From Thermoplasmata archaeon (GTDB lineage: Archaea; Thermoplasmatota; Thermoplasmata; Lutacidiplasmatales; UBA184): 8,595 nt of DNA. Shown here piece by piece: positions 1 through 5,020 of the stretch. The translations under genes and the position numbers were made by a program. The DNA lies in assembly GCA_030039525.1 (NCBI GenBank), contig JASHVI010000041.1:1-8595 (forward strand). The letters are read 5' to 3'. The first letter of the stretch is position 1. The number at the start of each line of letters is the position of its first letter. The notes beneath the pieces are model-generated. The model saw nothing but the letters and a program-made list of their open reading frames with translations. It did not search any database and was not told where the DNA came from.

Positions 1-838
1 GGCGGATCCGCGCGGAGACGTCGTCGATCGCCTGCTCGATCTGGTCGGTGTGGAGCCCGTCCTGGAAGTTCACCTTGAGGGCCACGAGCACGTCGTCCGG
101 ACCCAGCATCATCGACTGGATGGATCGGACCCTTCGGACCCTCGGGTCCTGCTCGAGGATCCGAAGGACCTCCCGGGCCTCCATCGGGGAGATCGACTTC
201 CCGACGAGGAGCTCCCGGGACTCCCCGGCGAGGACGAACCCGGTGGCGACGAGCAGGATGCCGACGATCGAGGCGGCGTAGCCGTCGGCGGCGAGGTCGC
301 CGGTCCGGTAGACGTCGAGGACCCCGAGGAAGGCGACGAGCCCCCCGACGACGCTCACGATGTCCTGGTAGAAGATCGTCTTCAGGCCGAGGTGGGAGGA
401 GGCGAGGAGCGTCGAGAGGGTCTCCCGGCTGGAGCGGAGCTCCCGGAGCGTGACGCCGATCCCCACGAGGCTCACCGCGACGCTCGCGCCGACGCTCAGG
501 ATCGCGTCGCCGAGGTGCGTCACCGGCTGCGGGTTCGAGACCTGCGCGAATCCGTCCAACAGGACGACGAACCCGGCGAGCGTGAAGGTCACGAGGGCTG
601 CGACGAACGACCAGAAGTACCGCTCCTTCCCGTAGCCGAAGGGGTGCTTCGGGTTCGGGGGCCGTCGGGAGACGACGAAGCCCCAGAGGAGGAGCACCCC
701 GCCGAGCAGGTCGGCGAGGCTGTAGACCGCCTGCGAGAGGACCGCGTGGCTCCCCGAGATCGACGCGACCGCGGCGTTGACCACGAAGAGCGCCGCGTCG
801 AGGAAGAGGGTCGCGTTGATGATGACGCTCGAGCGCAT
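1..838 (-). CDS. Cation diffusion facilitator (CDF) family transporter, 3' end cut by window edge
   Basis: This is a membrane transporter of the cation diffusion facilitator type, which exports divalent metal ions in exchange for protons. 279 codons are visible and the C-terminus lies beyond position 1. The protein shows about six hydrophobic helices (near residues 4-28, 33-55, 78-98, 112-130, 157-175 and 186-204) followed by a cytoplasmic domain with the ferredoxin-like ZT-dimer pattern from about 218. The stretch HPFGYGKERYFWSF after helix 2 is typical of the SLC30A9-like branch. By rough alignment with E. coli YiiP, D43 in helix 2 and D159 in helix 5 match metal-site aspartates, but their usual partners are Y39 and I155, so the metal is not assigned. 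The ATG at 838 is chosen because an in-frame TAA lies 14 codons upstream and a TATA-like box sits at 876-885. Family is confident, substrate is not. Confidence 0.88.
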   Translation of the reverse strand, partial: MRSSVIINATLFLDAALFVVNAAVASISGSHAVLSQAVYSLADLLGGVLLLWGFVVSRRPPNPKHPFGYGKERYFWSFVAALVTFTLAGFVVLLDGFAQVSNPQPVTHLGDAILSVGASVAVSLVGIGVTLRELRSSRETLSTLLASSHLGLKTIFYQDIVSVVGGLVAFLGVLDVYRTGDLAADGYAASIVGILLVATGFVLAGESRELLVGKSISPMEAREVLRILEQDPRVRRVRSIQSMMLGPDDVLVALKVNFQDGLHTDQIEQAIDDVSARIR

Positions 839-875
839 CGGGACGGGGGCCCTCGCGGGCGGTACGGCGCTCCCC

Positions 876-885
876 GATTAAGAAA
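876..885 (-). promoter_or_regulatory. TATA-like box for the CDF transporter gene
   Basis: On the minus strand the sequence reads TTTCTTAATC, an isolated AT-rich island in GC-rich DNA. It is centred about 42 nt before the ATG at 838. An archaeal start site 25-27 nt downstream would give a leader of roughly 15 nt. It lies between the stop of the upstream gene (901) and this gene, so the transporter can be transcribed on its own. Confidence 0.55.
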
Positions 886-900
886 TGGTCCCGGAGCGGC

Positions 901-1533
901 TCACTCGATCTCGCGGCGCCGGCCGTCCCGGGAGGCGAAGAACTCCCAGCCCTGCCCCGGGTCCAGGGTGAGCTCGCCGGAGATCCGGGCCTGCCGGGTC
1001 CCCTTCGCGATCACGAACTCGGCCTCCAGCCGGTGGACGGTCGGCGGAGAGCCCGACTCGCGCATCGTCTCCCCGCGGATCCCGTCGACCCGCTGCCAGT
1101 GGATCTCGGCGAACCGACCGACCAGGATCGACGGGGCGTAGTCGATCTCGGTGTCGTCCATGCGGATCCGCACGTCGCGGACCACCTCCGGGGCGCAGTT
1201 GTACAGGAAGAGCCGCCAGGATCCGTTCGCCGGGCGGGAGGAGACCGACCAGGCCGGATCGAGCTCCTGCCGCTGGCGGTCGCCGATCGGCCATACGTAC
1301 GGGAAGAGGTGGACCGGACCCTTCCCCGCCTCCCGCCCCCGGGAGCCCACCCGCCAGCGCTGGATGGCCCGCAGGCGGGAGCGGGCGTTCGGGGTCTCCG
1401 AGCGCCATTCGCCGGCGAGGACCGGGCTCAGCTCCTCGAGGGCCGACTCGAGCCGGCTGGCGGCCCAGTCAGGGTTCTTTCTCTCGAGCCCCTGCACGAG
1501 GCGCTCGAGCTCTTCTCGGTCTTGTCGCTTCAT
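901..1533 (-). CDS. Hypothetical protein, 210 aa, function not recognised
   Basis: I do not recognise this protein. The reading frame has the strong G/C third-position preference of its neighbours and a clear ATG, so it is probably a real gene. Residues 1-40 are charged and helical (MKRQDREELERLVQGLERKN and on), suggestive of a short coiled coil or helical hairpin. Residues 72-150 and 165-200 look like alternating beta strands, with aromatic patches such as SWRLFLYNCAPE (105-116) and GWEFFA (195-200), and could form a small beta-sandwich. There is no signal peptide or membrane helix, so it is expected in the cytoplasm. The only cysteine seen is C113. It is divergent from the gene starting at 1663, and a perfect inverted repeat sits 23-43 nt upstream of its start. 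It is separated from the CDF gene by about 60 bp that carry a separate promoter. Confidence 0.7.
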   Translation of the reverse strand: MKRQDREELERLVQGLERKNPDWAASRLESALEELSPVLAGEWRSETPNARSRLRAIQRWRVGSRGREAGKGPVHLFPYVWPIGDRQRQELDPAWSVSSRPANGSWRLFLYNCAPEVVRDVRIRMDDTEIDYAPSILVGRFAEIHWQRVDGIRGETMRESGSPPTVHRLEAEFVIAKGTRQARISGELTLDPGQGWEFFASRDGRRREIE

Positions 1534-1555
1534 CGAGGAGACCGCGACCGTTGTC

Positions 1556-1576
1556 GTAGTGGCGCGCGACCACTAC
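1556..1576. promoter_or_regulatory. Candidate operator: 7-bp inverted repeat GTAGTGG-N7-CCACTAC
   Basis: GTAGTGG (1556-1562) and CCACTAC (1570-1576) form a perfect dyad with a 7-bp spacer, CGCGCGA. It lies 23-43 nt upstream of the ATG at 1533 and overlaps the only AT-containing stretch near that start (minus strand TTCAAGTAG), where a weak TATA element could be. This position suits a repressor binding across the promoter. A stem-loop in a leader RNA is an alternative. No regulator gene is visible next to it. Confidence 0.4.
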
Positions 1577-1635
1577 TTGAACCCTCGCTCTGACGGCGGC
1601 GGGGGGTCGAACGCGACATCCCGACCGAAGAGTCG

Positions 1636-1649
1636 CACATATAGGATAG
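1636..1649. promoter_or_regulatory. TATA-like box for the gene at 1663 (possibly bidirectional)
   Basis: The plus strand reads CACATATAGGATAG, the most AT-rich run of the intergenic region. Its core is about 21-23 nt before the ATG at 1663, the spacing expected when the transcript begins at or near the start codon. The complementary strand (CTATCCTATATGTG) also resembles a TATA box. It could drive the minus-strand gene with a leader of about 80 nt. Confidence 0.55.
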
Positions 1650-1662
1650 CTGGGAGAGCGCA

Positions 1663-2082
1663 ATGGCGCGTAACAACAAGCGAACGAAGGAGGCCAAGCT
1701 CGGAACGGACGAGACGGGGGCCCCGAAGGGCCCCTCGAGCCCGATCCACCGCCCCACCCCGGGGCGGCTGTCGGAGCCCGGTGCCGGGGCGTCCAGCCCC
1801 CTGGCCCCGGGCTCCGACCTATCCCTCTGCGGGCCGGTTCGTGGGGAGCCCACCCCCTACGAGCCGGCCTCTCTCCCCCTCCTCGGGGGGTGCAGCGGCT
1901 GCACCCCCTGTCTCCTCTCCCTCTACGACGGGCTCCTCGCCGGGAAGACCCACGTCCACCTGACCAGCGACAACGAGGGGTCCATCGAGGTCGGGGCGCA
2001 CCTTCGGGCGACCCGGCTCGCGGCCGTGCGGGGAGGCCCCCGCGCGGCCGTGGAGCTGGCGGCCCGGCTCGGGATCGCCTAG
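1663..2082 (+). CDS. Hypothetical protein with a CxxCxxC cluster, 139 aa
   Basis: I do not recognise a family. The frame shows G/C in most third positions, and the TATA-like box at 1636-1649 places transcription start near the ATG, which supports both gene and start. Residues 1-20 are basic and charged, and 21-70 are rich in Pro, Gly and Ser and look disordered. Residues 77-83 read CSGCTPC, a C-x2-C-x2-C cluster, and C56 is a fourth cysteine; together they could bind zinc or an iron-sulfur cluster. The C-terminus (95-139) is a compact segment with a predicted strand, THVHLTSD, and helices ending ELAARLGIA. There is no signal peptide or membrane segment. It stands alone between a divergent gene and the aldolase. 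A DNA- or RNA-associated role is possible from the basic N-terminus, but that is only a guess. Confidence 0.65.
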   Translation: MARNNKRTKEAKLGTDETGAPKGPSSPIHRPTPGRLSEPGAGASSPLAPGSDLSLCGPVRGEPTPYEPASLPLLGGCSGCTPCLLSLYDGLLAGKTHVHLTSDNEGSIEVGAHLRATRLAAVRGGPRAAVELAARLGIA

Positions 2083-2098
2083 AGAGGCTCCCGGAAGA

Positions 2099-2129
2099 AA
2101 CGCCGTCCCGACAACCCGTTCGTGGCGTT
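2099..2129 (+). repeat. Weak stem-loop, AACGCC / GGCGTT
   Basis: AACGCC (2099-2104) can pair with GGCGTT (2124-2129) around a 19-nt loop just after the stop codon at 2082. It lies immediately before the stronger hairpin at 2131-2161, so the two may form a 3' untranslated structure of the 1663-2082 transcript. The stem is short and could be chance in GC-rich DNA. Confidence 0.3.
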
Positions 2130-2130
2130 C

Positions 2131-2161
2131 GGGGGTCCCCGGGCGAGGCCCGGGGGCTCCC
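2131..2161 (+). terminator. 14-bp GC-rich hairpin, possible transcript end structure
   Basis: Positions 2131-2144 pair with 2148-2161 around the triloop GAG. Twelve pairs are G-C and two are G-T wobbles (2134/2158 and 2136/2156). It is followed by GTCTTTG, a weak T-rich stretch. The position, 50-80 nt after the stop at 2082 and about 100 nt before the aldolase promoter, suits termination or 3'-end protection of the upstream transcript. Archaeal terminators rely mainly on T-runs, which are poor here, so the role is uncertain. The rest of 2083-2289 holds the aldolase promoter and nothing else I can identify. Confidence 0.4.
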
Positions 2162-2258
2162 GTCTTTGTGGCCCGACCGAATCCCGTGGGTGAGGGCCTC
2201 TACCGGAAGCTCGCGCCCGTCCGGCCGGGGAGCGCGACGGCCGAGCCCGCGAGAGCGC

Positions 2259-2265
2259 CTTAAAG
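2259..2265 (+). promoter_or_regulatory. TATA-like box for the aldolase gene
   Basis: CTTAAAG is centred about 28 nt before the ATG at 2290. This spacing places the transcription start at the A of the start codon, so the aldolase mRNA is probably leaderless. The box therefore supports 2290 over the internal ATG at 2386. A similar CTTAA core occurs before the gene at 7826 and the tRNA at 8488. Confidence 0.65.
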
Positions 2266-2289
2266 GGGGCCGGAGCGTCGCCCGACGCG

Positions 2290-3264
2290 ATGTCCGAGTC
2301 CGCGAGCGCACGGGCTGCGCCCCTGCCGTCGACCGGAACCGGCGCGCCCCCGGGCACGCGGGTCCTGCGTCCGACCTTGCGCGAGATGGGCCTCTCGCCG
2401 GGGAAGCGGACCCGGCTCCGACGCCTCCTCTACGACCACGGCCCGGGCGGCGGGACGCTCTTGGTGCTCCCGATCGACCAGGGCCTCGAGCACGGCCCCG
2501 TCGACTTCTTCGAGAACCCGGACGCGCTCGACCCGGACTACCAGTACCGGCTCGCGCGCGACGGCCGCTTCAGCGCGATCGCCCTCCACATCGGCCTCGC
2601 GGAGAAGTACTTCCACGGCTACGCCGGCGAGGTCCCGCTGATCCTCAAGCTGAACGGCAAGACGGGGATCCCCCCGGACGCGGCCGCGTTCAGCGCCCTC
2701 ACCGGCACGGTCGAGGATGCCGTACGGCTCGGGGCGGACGCTGTCGGCTACACCGTCTACGTCGGCTCCCCGGCGCAGGACCGCGACTTCGAGCAGTTCC
2801 GCACGGTCCGCGCGGAGGCGGACCGTCTCGGGATGCCGGTGATCGTCTGGGCGTACCCGCGCGGGGAGTTCGTCGCGAAGCGGGGCGGCCGGGAAAGCCT
2901 GTACGCGATCGACTACGCGGCCCGCGTCGCGCTGGAACTCGGCGCCGACGTCGTGAAGGTGAACTATCCGGTGCGGTCGGCCAAGGACTCGGAGAGCCCG
3001 GCGCCGTACAATGCGCTCGCGCTCTCCCCCGAGCAGGCCTTCCGCAAGGTGGTCCAGAGCGCGGGCCGCTCGCTCGTGCTCGTCTCCGGCGGCGAGAAGG
3101 TCGGGGACGCCGAGCTCCTCGCGAAGGTCCACGAATCGATGGAGGCGGGCGCCACCGGCATCATCTTCGGTCGCAACCTCTGGCAGCGGCCCCGCGAGGA
3201 CGCGCTGGCGCTCACCCGGCGGCTCCATGAGATCTTCCGGCAGTACGCGCAGCCCGCGGCGTGA
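2290..3264 (+). CDS. fba: Class I fructose-bisphosphate aldolase, archaeal (DhnA/FbaB) type
   Basis: This enzyme interconverts fructose 1,6-bisphosphate with dihydroxyacetone phosphate and glyceraldehyde 3-phosphate, in glycolysis and gluconeogenesis in the cytoplasm. The protein has 324 residues and is a TIM barrel from about residue 40. PIDQGLEHGP (61-70) carries the conserved Asp (D63) of the archaeal class I family. VVKVNYP (221-227) carries the likely Schiff-base lysine K223, and VIVWAYPRG (184-192) the likely catalytic tyrosine Y189. SGGEK (266-270) and GIIFGRN (290-296) are phosphate-binding loops. DQGLEHG favours FbaB-type aldolase over the related ADH synthase (AroA'), which usually has a different Asp loop. 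The first 30 residues are a low-complexity Ala/Pro extension absent from most relatives. The start at 2290 is supported by a TATA box at leaderless spacing. Its 3' end overlaps tsr3 by 38 nt. Confidence 0.92.
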   Translation: MSESASARAAPLPSTGTGAPPGTRVLRPTLREMGLSPGKRTRLRRLLYDHGPGGGTLLVLPIDQGLEHGPVDFFENPDALDPDYQYRLARDGRFSAIALHIGLAEKYFHGYAGEVPLILKLNGKTGIPPDAAAFSALTGTVEDAVRLGADAVGYTVYVGSPAQDRDFEQFRTVRAEADRLGMPVIVWAYPRGEFVAKRGGRESLYAIDYAARVALELGADVVKVNYPVRSAKDSESPAPYNALALSPEQAFRKVVQSAGRSLVLVSGGEKVGDAELLAKVHESMEAGATGIIFGRNLWQRPREDALALTRRLHEIFRQYAQPAA

Positions 3265-3802
3265 GCCCGCGATCCGGCTCTACCTCGTTCGGATCGGGGA
3301 CGACCATCCGAAGGCCTGCACGGGTCTTCGGATCCTCCGCCGGGGGCTGGCCCGCCCTCCCCCGAGGGACCCCGATCGGAACGCCCGGCCGGTCCTGCTC
3401 GACCCGCACGCCGACCGGCCCCTCTCGCCCGCGGACCGGGCCGCCGCGGAGACGGGCGGCCTCGTCGCCGTGGATTGCTCCTGGAACCGCCTCGCCGAGC
3501 GGGGCGGCTATCCGCGGGACCTGGGCGTTCGCGGGACGCGCCGGAGGCTCCCGTGGCTCCTCGCGGCGAACCCGCAGCACTTCGGCCGGCTCGCGGAGCT
3601 CAACACGGCCGAGGCGCTGGCCGCCGGACTCTACCTCTTGGGCGAGGTGGAGCGGGCCCGGGGGCTGCTCGCGGATTTCCCCGGCGGCCCCGGATTCTTC
3701 GAGCTGAACGGTCCGGCGCTCGAGGCGTACCGCTCCGCGGGCGACGACGAGGGGGTCCGCACGGCGGAGCGCCGCTCCTTCGGTCAGCCGCCCCCGTCGT
3801 AG
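3227..3802 (+). CDS. tsr3: Tsr3, 16S rRNA aminocarboxypropyltransferase (DUF367)
   Basis: Tsr3 transfers the 3-amino-3-carboxypropyl group of S-adenosylmethionine to a modified uridine in the decoding region of small-subunit rRNA (yeast position 1191 and its archaeal counterpart), a late step of subunit maturation. The 191-residue product has the family pattern in order: LYLVRIGDDHPKACTG (18-33), LLDPHADRPLSPAD (57-70), VDCSWN (82-87), RLPWLLAANPQHFG (107-120), LNTAEALAAGLYLLG (125-139) and FFELNGPALEAY (157-168). The length is usual for archaeal members. No start codon lies between the aldolase stop and the conserved region in this frame, so the ATG at 3227 inside fba is the best start. The 38-nt overlap suggests co-transcription and translational coupling. 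The last 19 bp overlap the 3' end of the phosphatase gene on the other strand. Confidence 0.88.
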   Translation: MRSSGSTRSPRREPAIRLYLVRIGDDHPKACTGLRILRRGLARPPPRDPDRNARPVLLDPHADRPLSPADRAAAETGGLVAVDCSWNRLAERGGYPRDLGVRGTRRRLPWLLAANPQHFGRLAELNTAEALAAGLYLLGEVERARGLLADFPGGPGFFELNGPALEAYRSAGDDEGVRTAERRSFGQPPPS

Positions 3803-4695
3803 CGGCGACCCTCGGTCTCGAGGTGCTCGACCGTCACCGCGTCTCGACTGGCGGGGCGGGTCAGATCGAGCCGGGCCATCAGCACCCCGCCGTACCGCTC
3901 GTAGAGCCGGCTGGTGTGCAGCGTGAGGCATCGGTCGGAGAGGCTCCAGCGGCCGTTCAGGTCCGGATCATGCCCCCGGAGGAAGAGTGAGGTGCCGGTC
4001 GCGGCTCCGAACGCCGTGAGGTCCGCCGACGTGAACCGCGGTACGCCTCGGTGCACGCGCGACTCCTGGCACTCGGCCCACAGGAGCTCCAGGAGATCCG
4101 CCTCCGTCGGTCGGTCGAGCCGCTCCGCCCAGCCGGGGCCCGCCGGCCGGGGAAAGCCGGCGTGGGCGAGGTACGCGCCGGTCGGGGTCGTCGCCGCGAG
4201 CGGGCCCCGCTCGAGGAGGGAGAGGATCCGTCCGTACCGCTCCGGGCTCGCTCCCCAGAGCTTCCCGAGCTCGTCGGGGAGGTCGTGCGGTACCACGGGG
4301 ATCGCACGGTTCATCTCGTGGTTCCCGCGCAGCAGGAAGACCTGCTCGGGGTACCGGGCGACCAGGCCGAGCAGATAGAGCGCGTTCGCGACCGAGCCCT
4401 CCCCGCAGTCGGAGGGGGCCCGATCGACGTAGTCCCCGAGGCCCACGAAGAGCCGGCCCCGGGGCTGCTCCAGGAAGCGGCGGACGGCGGCCTCCGTCGA
4501 ACGCCAGTCCCCGTGCGAGTCCCCGATCACGATCGCCTCGAGCGCGCCGGGAACGTCGAGCCGGACCATGCCGCGGCTGGAGGGAACCTCGGCCTCGAGC
4601 GCGTCGAGCGCCCGGTCGGCGGCGGCGGCGTCCCACTCGAGGATCCGCGCCGGCGTCGGAAGTTGGCCGCTGGCGGTCTCCGGAAGGCGGCTCAT
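3784..4695 (-). CDS. PPP-family serine/threonine protein phosphatase (metallophosphoesterase)
   Basis: This 303-residue protein carries the full motif set of the PPP family, metal-dependent phosphatases that usually remove phosphate from Ser/Thr of proteins: GDSHGD (58-63), GDYVDR (87-92), GNHE (124-127), LAHAG (176-180) and LRGHD (239-243), with a further conserved histidine in LTLHTS (258-263). The metal ligands expected from the family are D59, H61, D88, N125, H178 and H260, and H126 is the likely general acid. Length matches PP1/PP2A catalytic domains. There is no signal peptide or membrane helix, so it should be cytoplasmic. The substrate cannot be told; dinucleotide polyphosphatases of the ApaH type share some motifs. 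The ATG at 4695 begins 20 nt after the 3' end of tRNA-Leu with no TATA box between, so it may be read through from the tRNA promoter. Its 3' end converges on tsr3. Confidence 0.88.
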   Translation of the reverse strand: MSRLPETASGQLPTPARILEWDAAAADRALDALEAEVPSSRGMVRLDVPGALEAIVIGDSHGDWRSTEAAVRRFLEQPRGRLFVGLGDYVDRAPSDCGEGSVANALYLLGLVARYPEQVFLLRGNHEMNRAIPVVPHDLPDELGKLWGASPERYGRILSLLERGPLAATTPTGAYLAHAGFPRPAGPGWAERLDRPTEADLLELLWAECQESRVHRGVPRFTSADLTAFGAATGTSLFLRGHDPDLNGRWSLSDRCLTLHTSRLYERYGGVLMARLDLTRPASRDAVTVEHLETEGRRYDGGG

Positions 4696-4729
4696 CCGGG
4701 CGGCCGGGTAGGGAATGCGGGGGGCCGGA

Positions 4730-4761
4730 ATCTCCGGGCGCCGGCTGGGGCCGGCCGTCCG
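4730..4761 (-). other. T-loop intron of tRNA-Leu, 32 nt, position 59/60
   Basis: The intron runs from C4761 to T4730. Flanking T-stem pairs form the outer helix. The central helix pairs TTCA (4767-4764) with GGAG (4735-4732), three pairs including one wobble plus an A-G mismatch, so this is a relaxed bulge-helix-bulge. The bulges are AAC (4763-4761) and ATT (4731-4729), each cut after its second base. Within the intron, GCCGGC (4755-4750) pairs with GCCGGC (4745-4740) around loop CCCA, giving a very stable hairpin. Joining the exons restores TTCAAAT. Confidence 0.85.
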
Positions 4762-4809
4762 TTTGAACCGGCGAATGCCCTAGGCAACAGGGTCCTAAGC
4801 CCTGCCTCG

Positions 4810-4836
4810 GTGGCCCCCACGGAATCCCCGTTGGGC
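4810..4836 (-). other. D-arm intron of tRNA-Leu, 27 nt, about position 21/22
   Basis: The intron runs from G4836 to C4810 and has a strict bulge-helix-bulge. The outer helix is CTC (4845-4843) with GAG (4808-4806), and the central 4-bp helix is GGCC (4842-4839) with GGCC (4815-4812). The bulges are AAG (4838-4836) and ACC (4811-4809). The inner hairpin is CCCA, a bulged A, then CGG, pairing with CCGTGGG around loop GGATT. Cutting after the second bulge base leaves a D-loop with G18G19. The exact junction could shift by a base. Confidence 0.82.
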
Positions 4837-4890
4837 TTGGCCGAGCTGGAGCACCCCCGCAGAGGAATCGCGGCCGGGAGGGAGGGAGAA

Positions 4891-4997
4891 TAGCCCCGGC
4901 AGGAGTCTCGGTCGGGGGGCCGAAGCGACCCCCGGGCCTTCGAACCTGCGTCGCGAGATCCAGAGTCTCGCATGATTGGCCACTACACTACGGGGCT
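4891..4997 (-). tRNA. tRNA-Gln (anticodon CTG) with a T-loop intron
   Basis: On the minus strand, acceptor AGCCCCG (4997-4991) pairs at all seven positions with CGGGGCT (4898-4892), followed by discriminator A at 4891 and no CCA. The D-arm GTG-TAGTGGCCAAT-CAT matches the usual archaeal tRNA-Gln. The anticodon stem is CGAGA/TCTCG with loop CTCTGGA and anticodon CTG at 4963-4961, decoding CAG. T-stem GCAGG (4949-4945) has its partner CCTGC only at 4903-4899, because a 34-nt intron (4938-4905) interrupts the T-loop. After removal the RNA is 73 nt with the loop TTCGAAT. A TATA-like element is 28 nt upstream. It heads a probable unit with tRNA-Leu and the phosphatase gene. Confidence 0.92.
4905..4938 (-). 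other. T-loop intron of tRNA-Gln, 34 nt, position 59/60
   Basis: The intron runs from G4938 to C4905. The T-stem is the outer helix. The central 4-bp helix pairs TTCG (4944-4941) with CGAG (4910-4907). The bulges are AAG (4940-4938) and ACT (4906-4904), each cut after the second base. The inner part closes with a G-C pair, a small internal loop, and CGGGGG pairing with CCCCCG. Exon joining gives TTCGAAT, the expected T-loop. Confidence 0.88.
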
Positions 4998-5020
4998 ACG
5001 ACCCGCCCACCTCGGGGGCC

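Larger units (their letters stand above)
4716..4860 (-). tRNA. tRNA-Leu (anticodon TAG) with two introns
   Basis: Read on the minus strand, the acceptor GCGGGGG (4860-4854) pairs perfectly with CCCCCGC (4723-4717), followed by discriminator A at 4716 and no encoded CCA. The anticodon stem is CAGGG/CCCTG (4804-4800 and 4792-4788), with loop CTTAGGA and anticodon TAG at 4797-4795. A type II variable arm GCC-TAG-GGC follows at 4785-4777. T-stem GCCGG (4772-4768) pairs with CCGGC (4728-4724). The D-arm and T-loop are each interrupted: introns at 4836-4810 and 4761-4730 must be removed. The mature RNA is then 86 nt with a canonical TTCAAAT T-loop and a 3-bp CTC/GAG D-stem. It lies 30 nt downstream of tRNA-Gln with no promoter between, so the two are probably transcribed together. 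Confidence 0.9.

Noticed and set aside
50..1141. A 363-codon open frame on the plus strand opposite the CDF gene and the 210-aa gene
   Set aside because: Composition (Asp, Glu, Arg, Gly) is typical of antisense frames in GC-rich DNA. The minus strand gives recognisable CDF motifs.
2083..2289. A box C/D or H/ACA guide RNA in the intergenic region
   Set aside because: Two hairpins are present but I found no ACA after them and no convincing C or D boxes.
1890..3230. A 446-codon open frame on the plus strand over the aldolase
   Set aside because: It is a shadow frame of the 139-aa gene and aldolase, with no family motif.
4692..4973. A 93-codon open frame on the minus strand
   Set aside because: It lies across the two intron-containing tRNAs and is explained by them.
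4716..4997. The two tRNAs as decayed pseudogenes
   Set aside because: All stems pair fully across the inserts, splicing motifs are present at each junction, and the predicted products are canonical, which decay would not produce.
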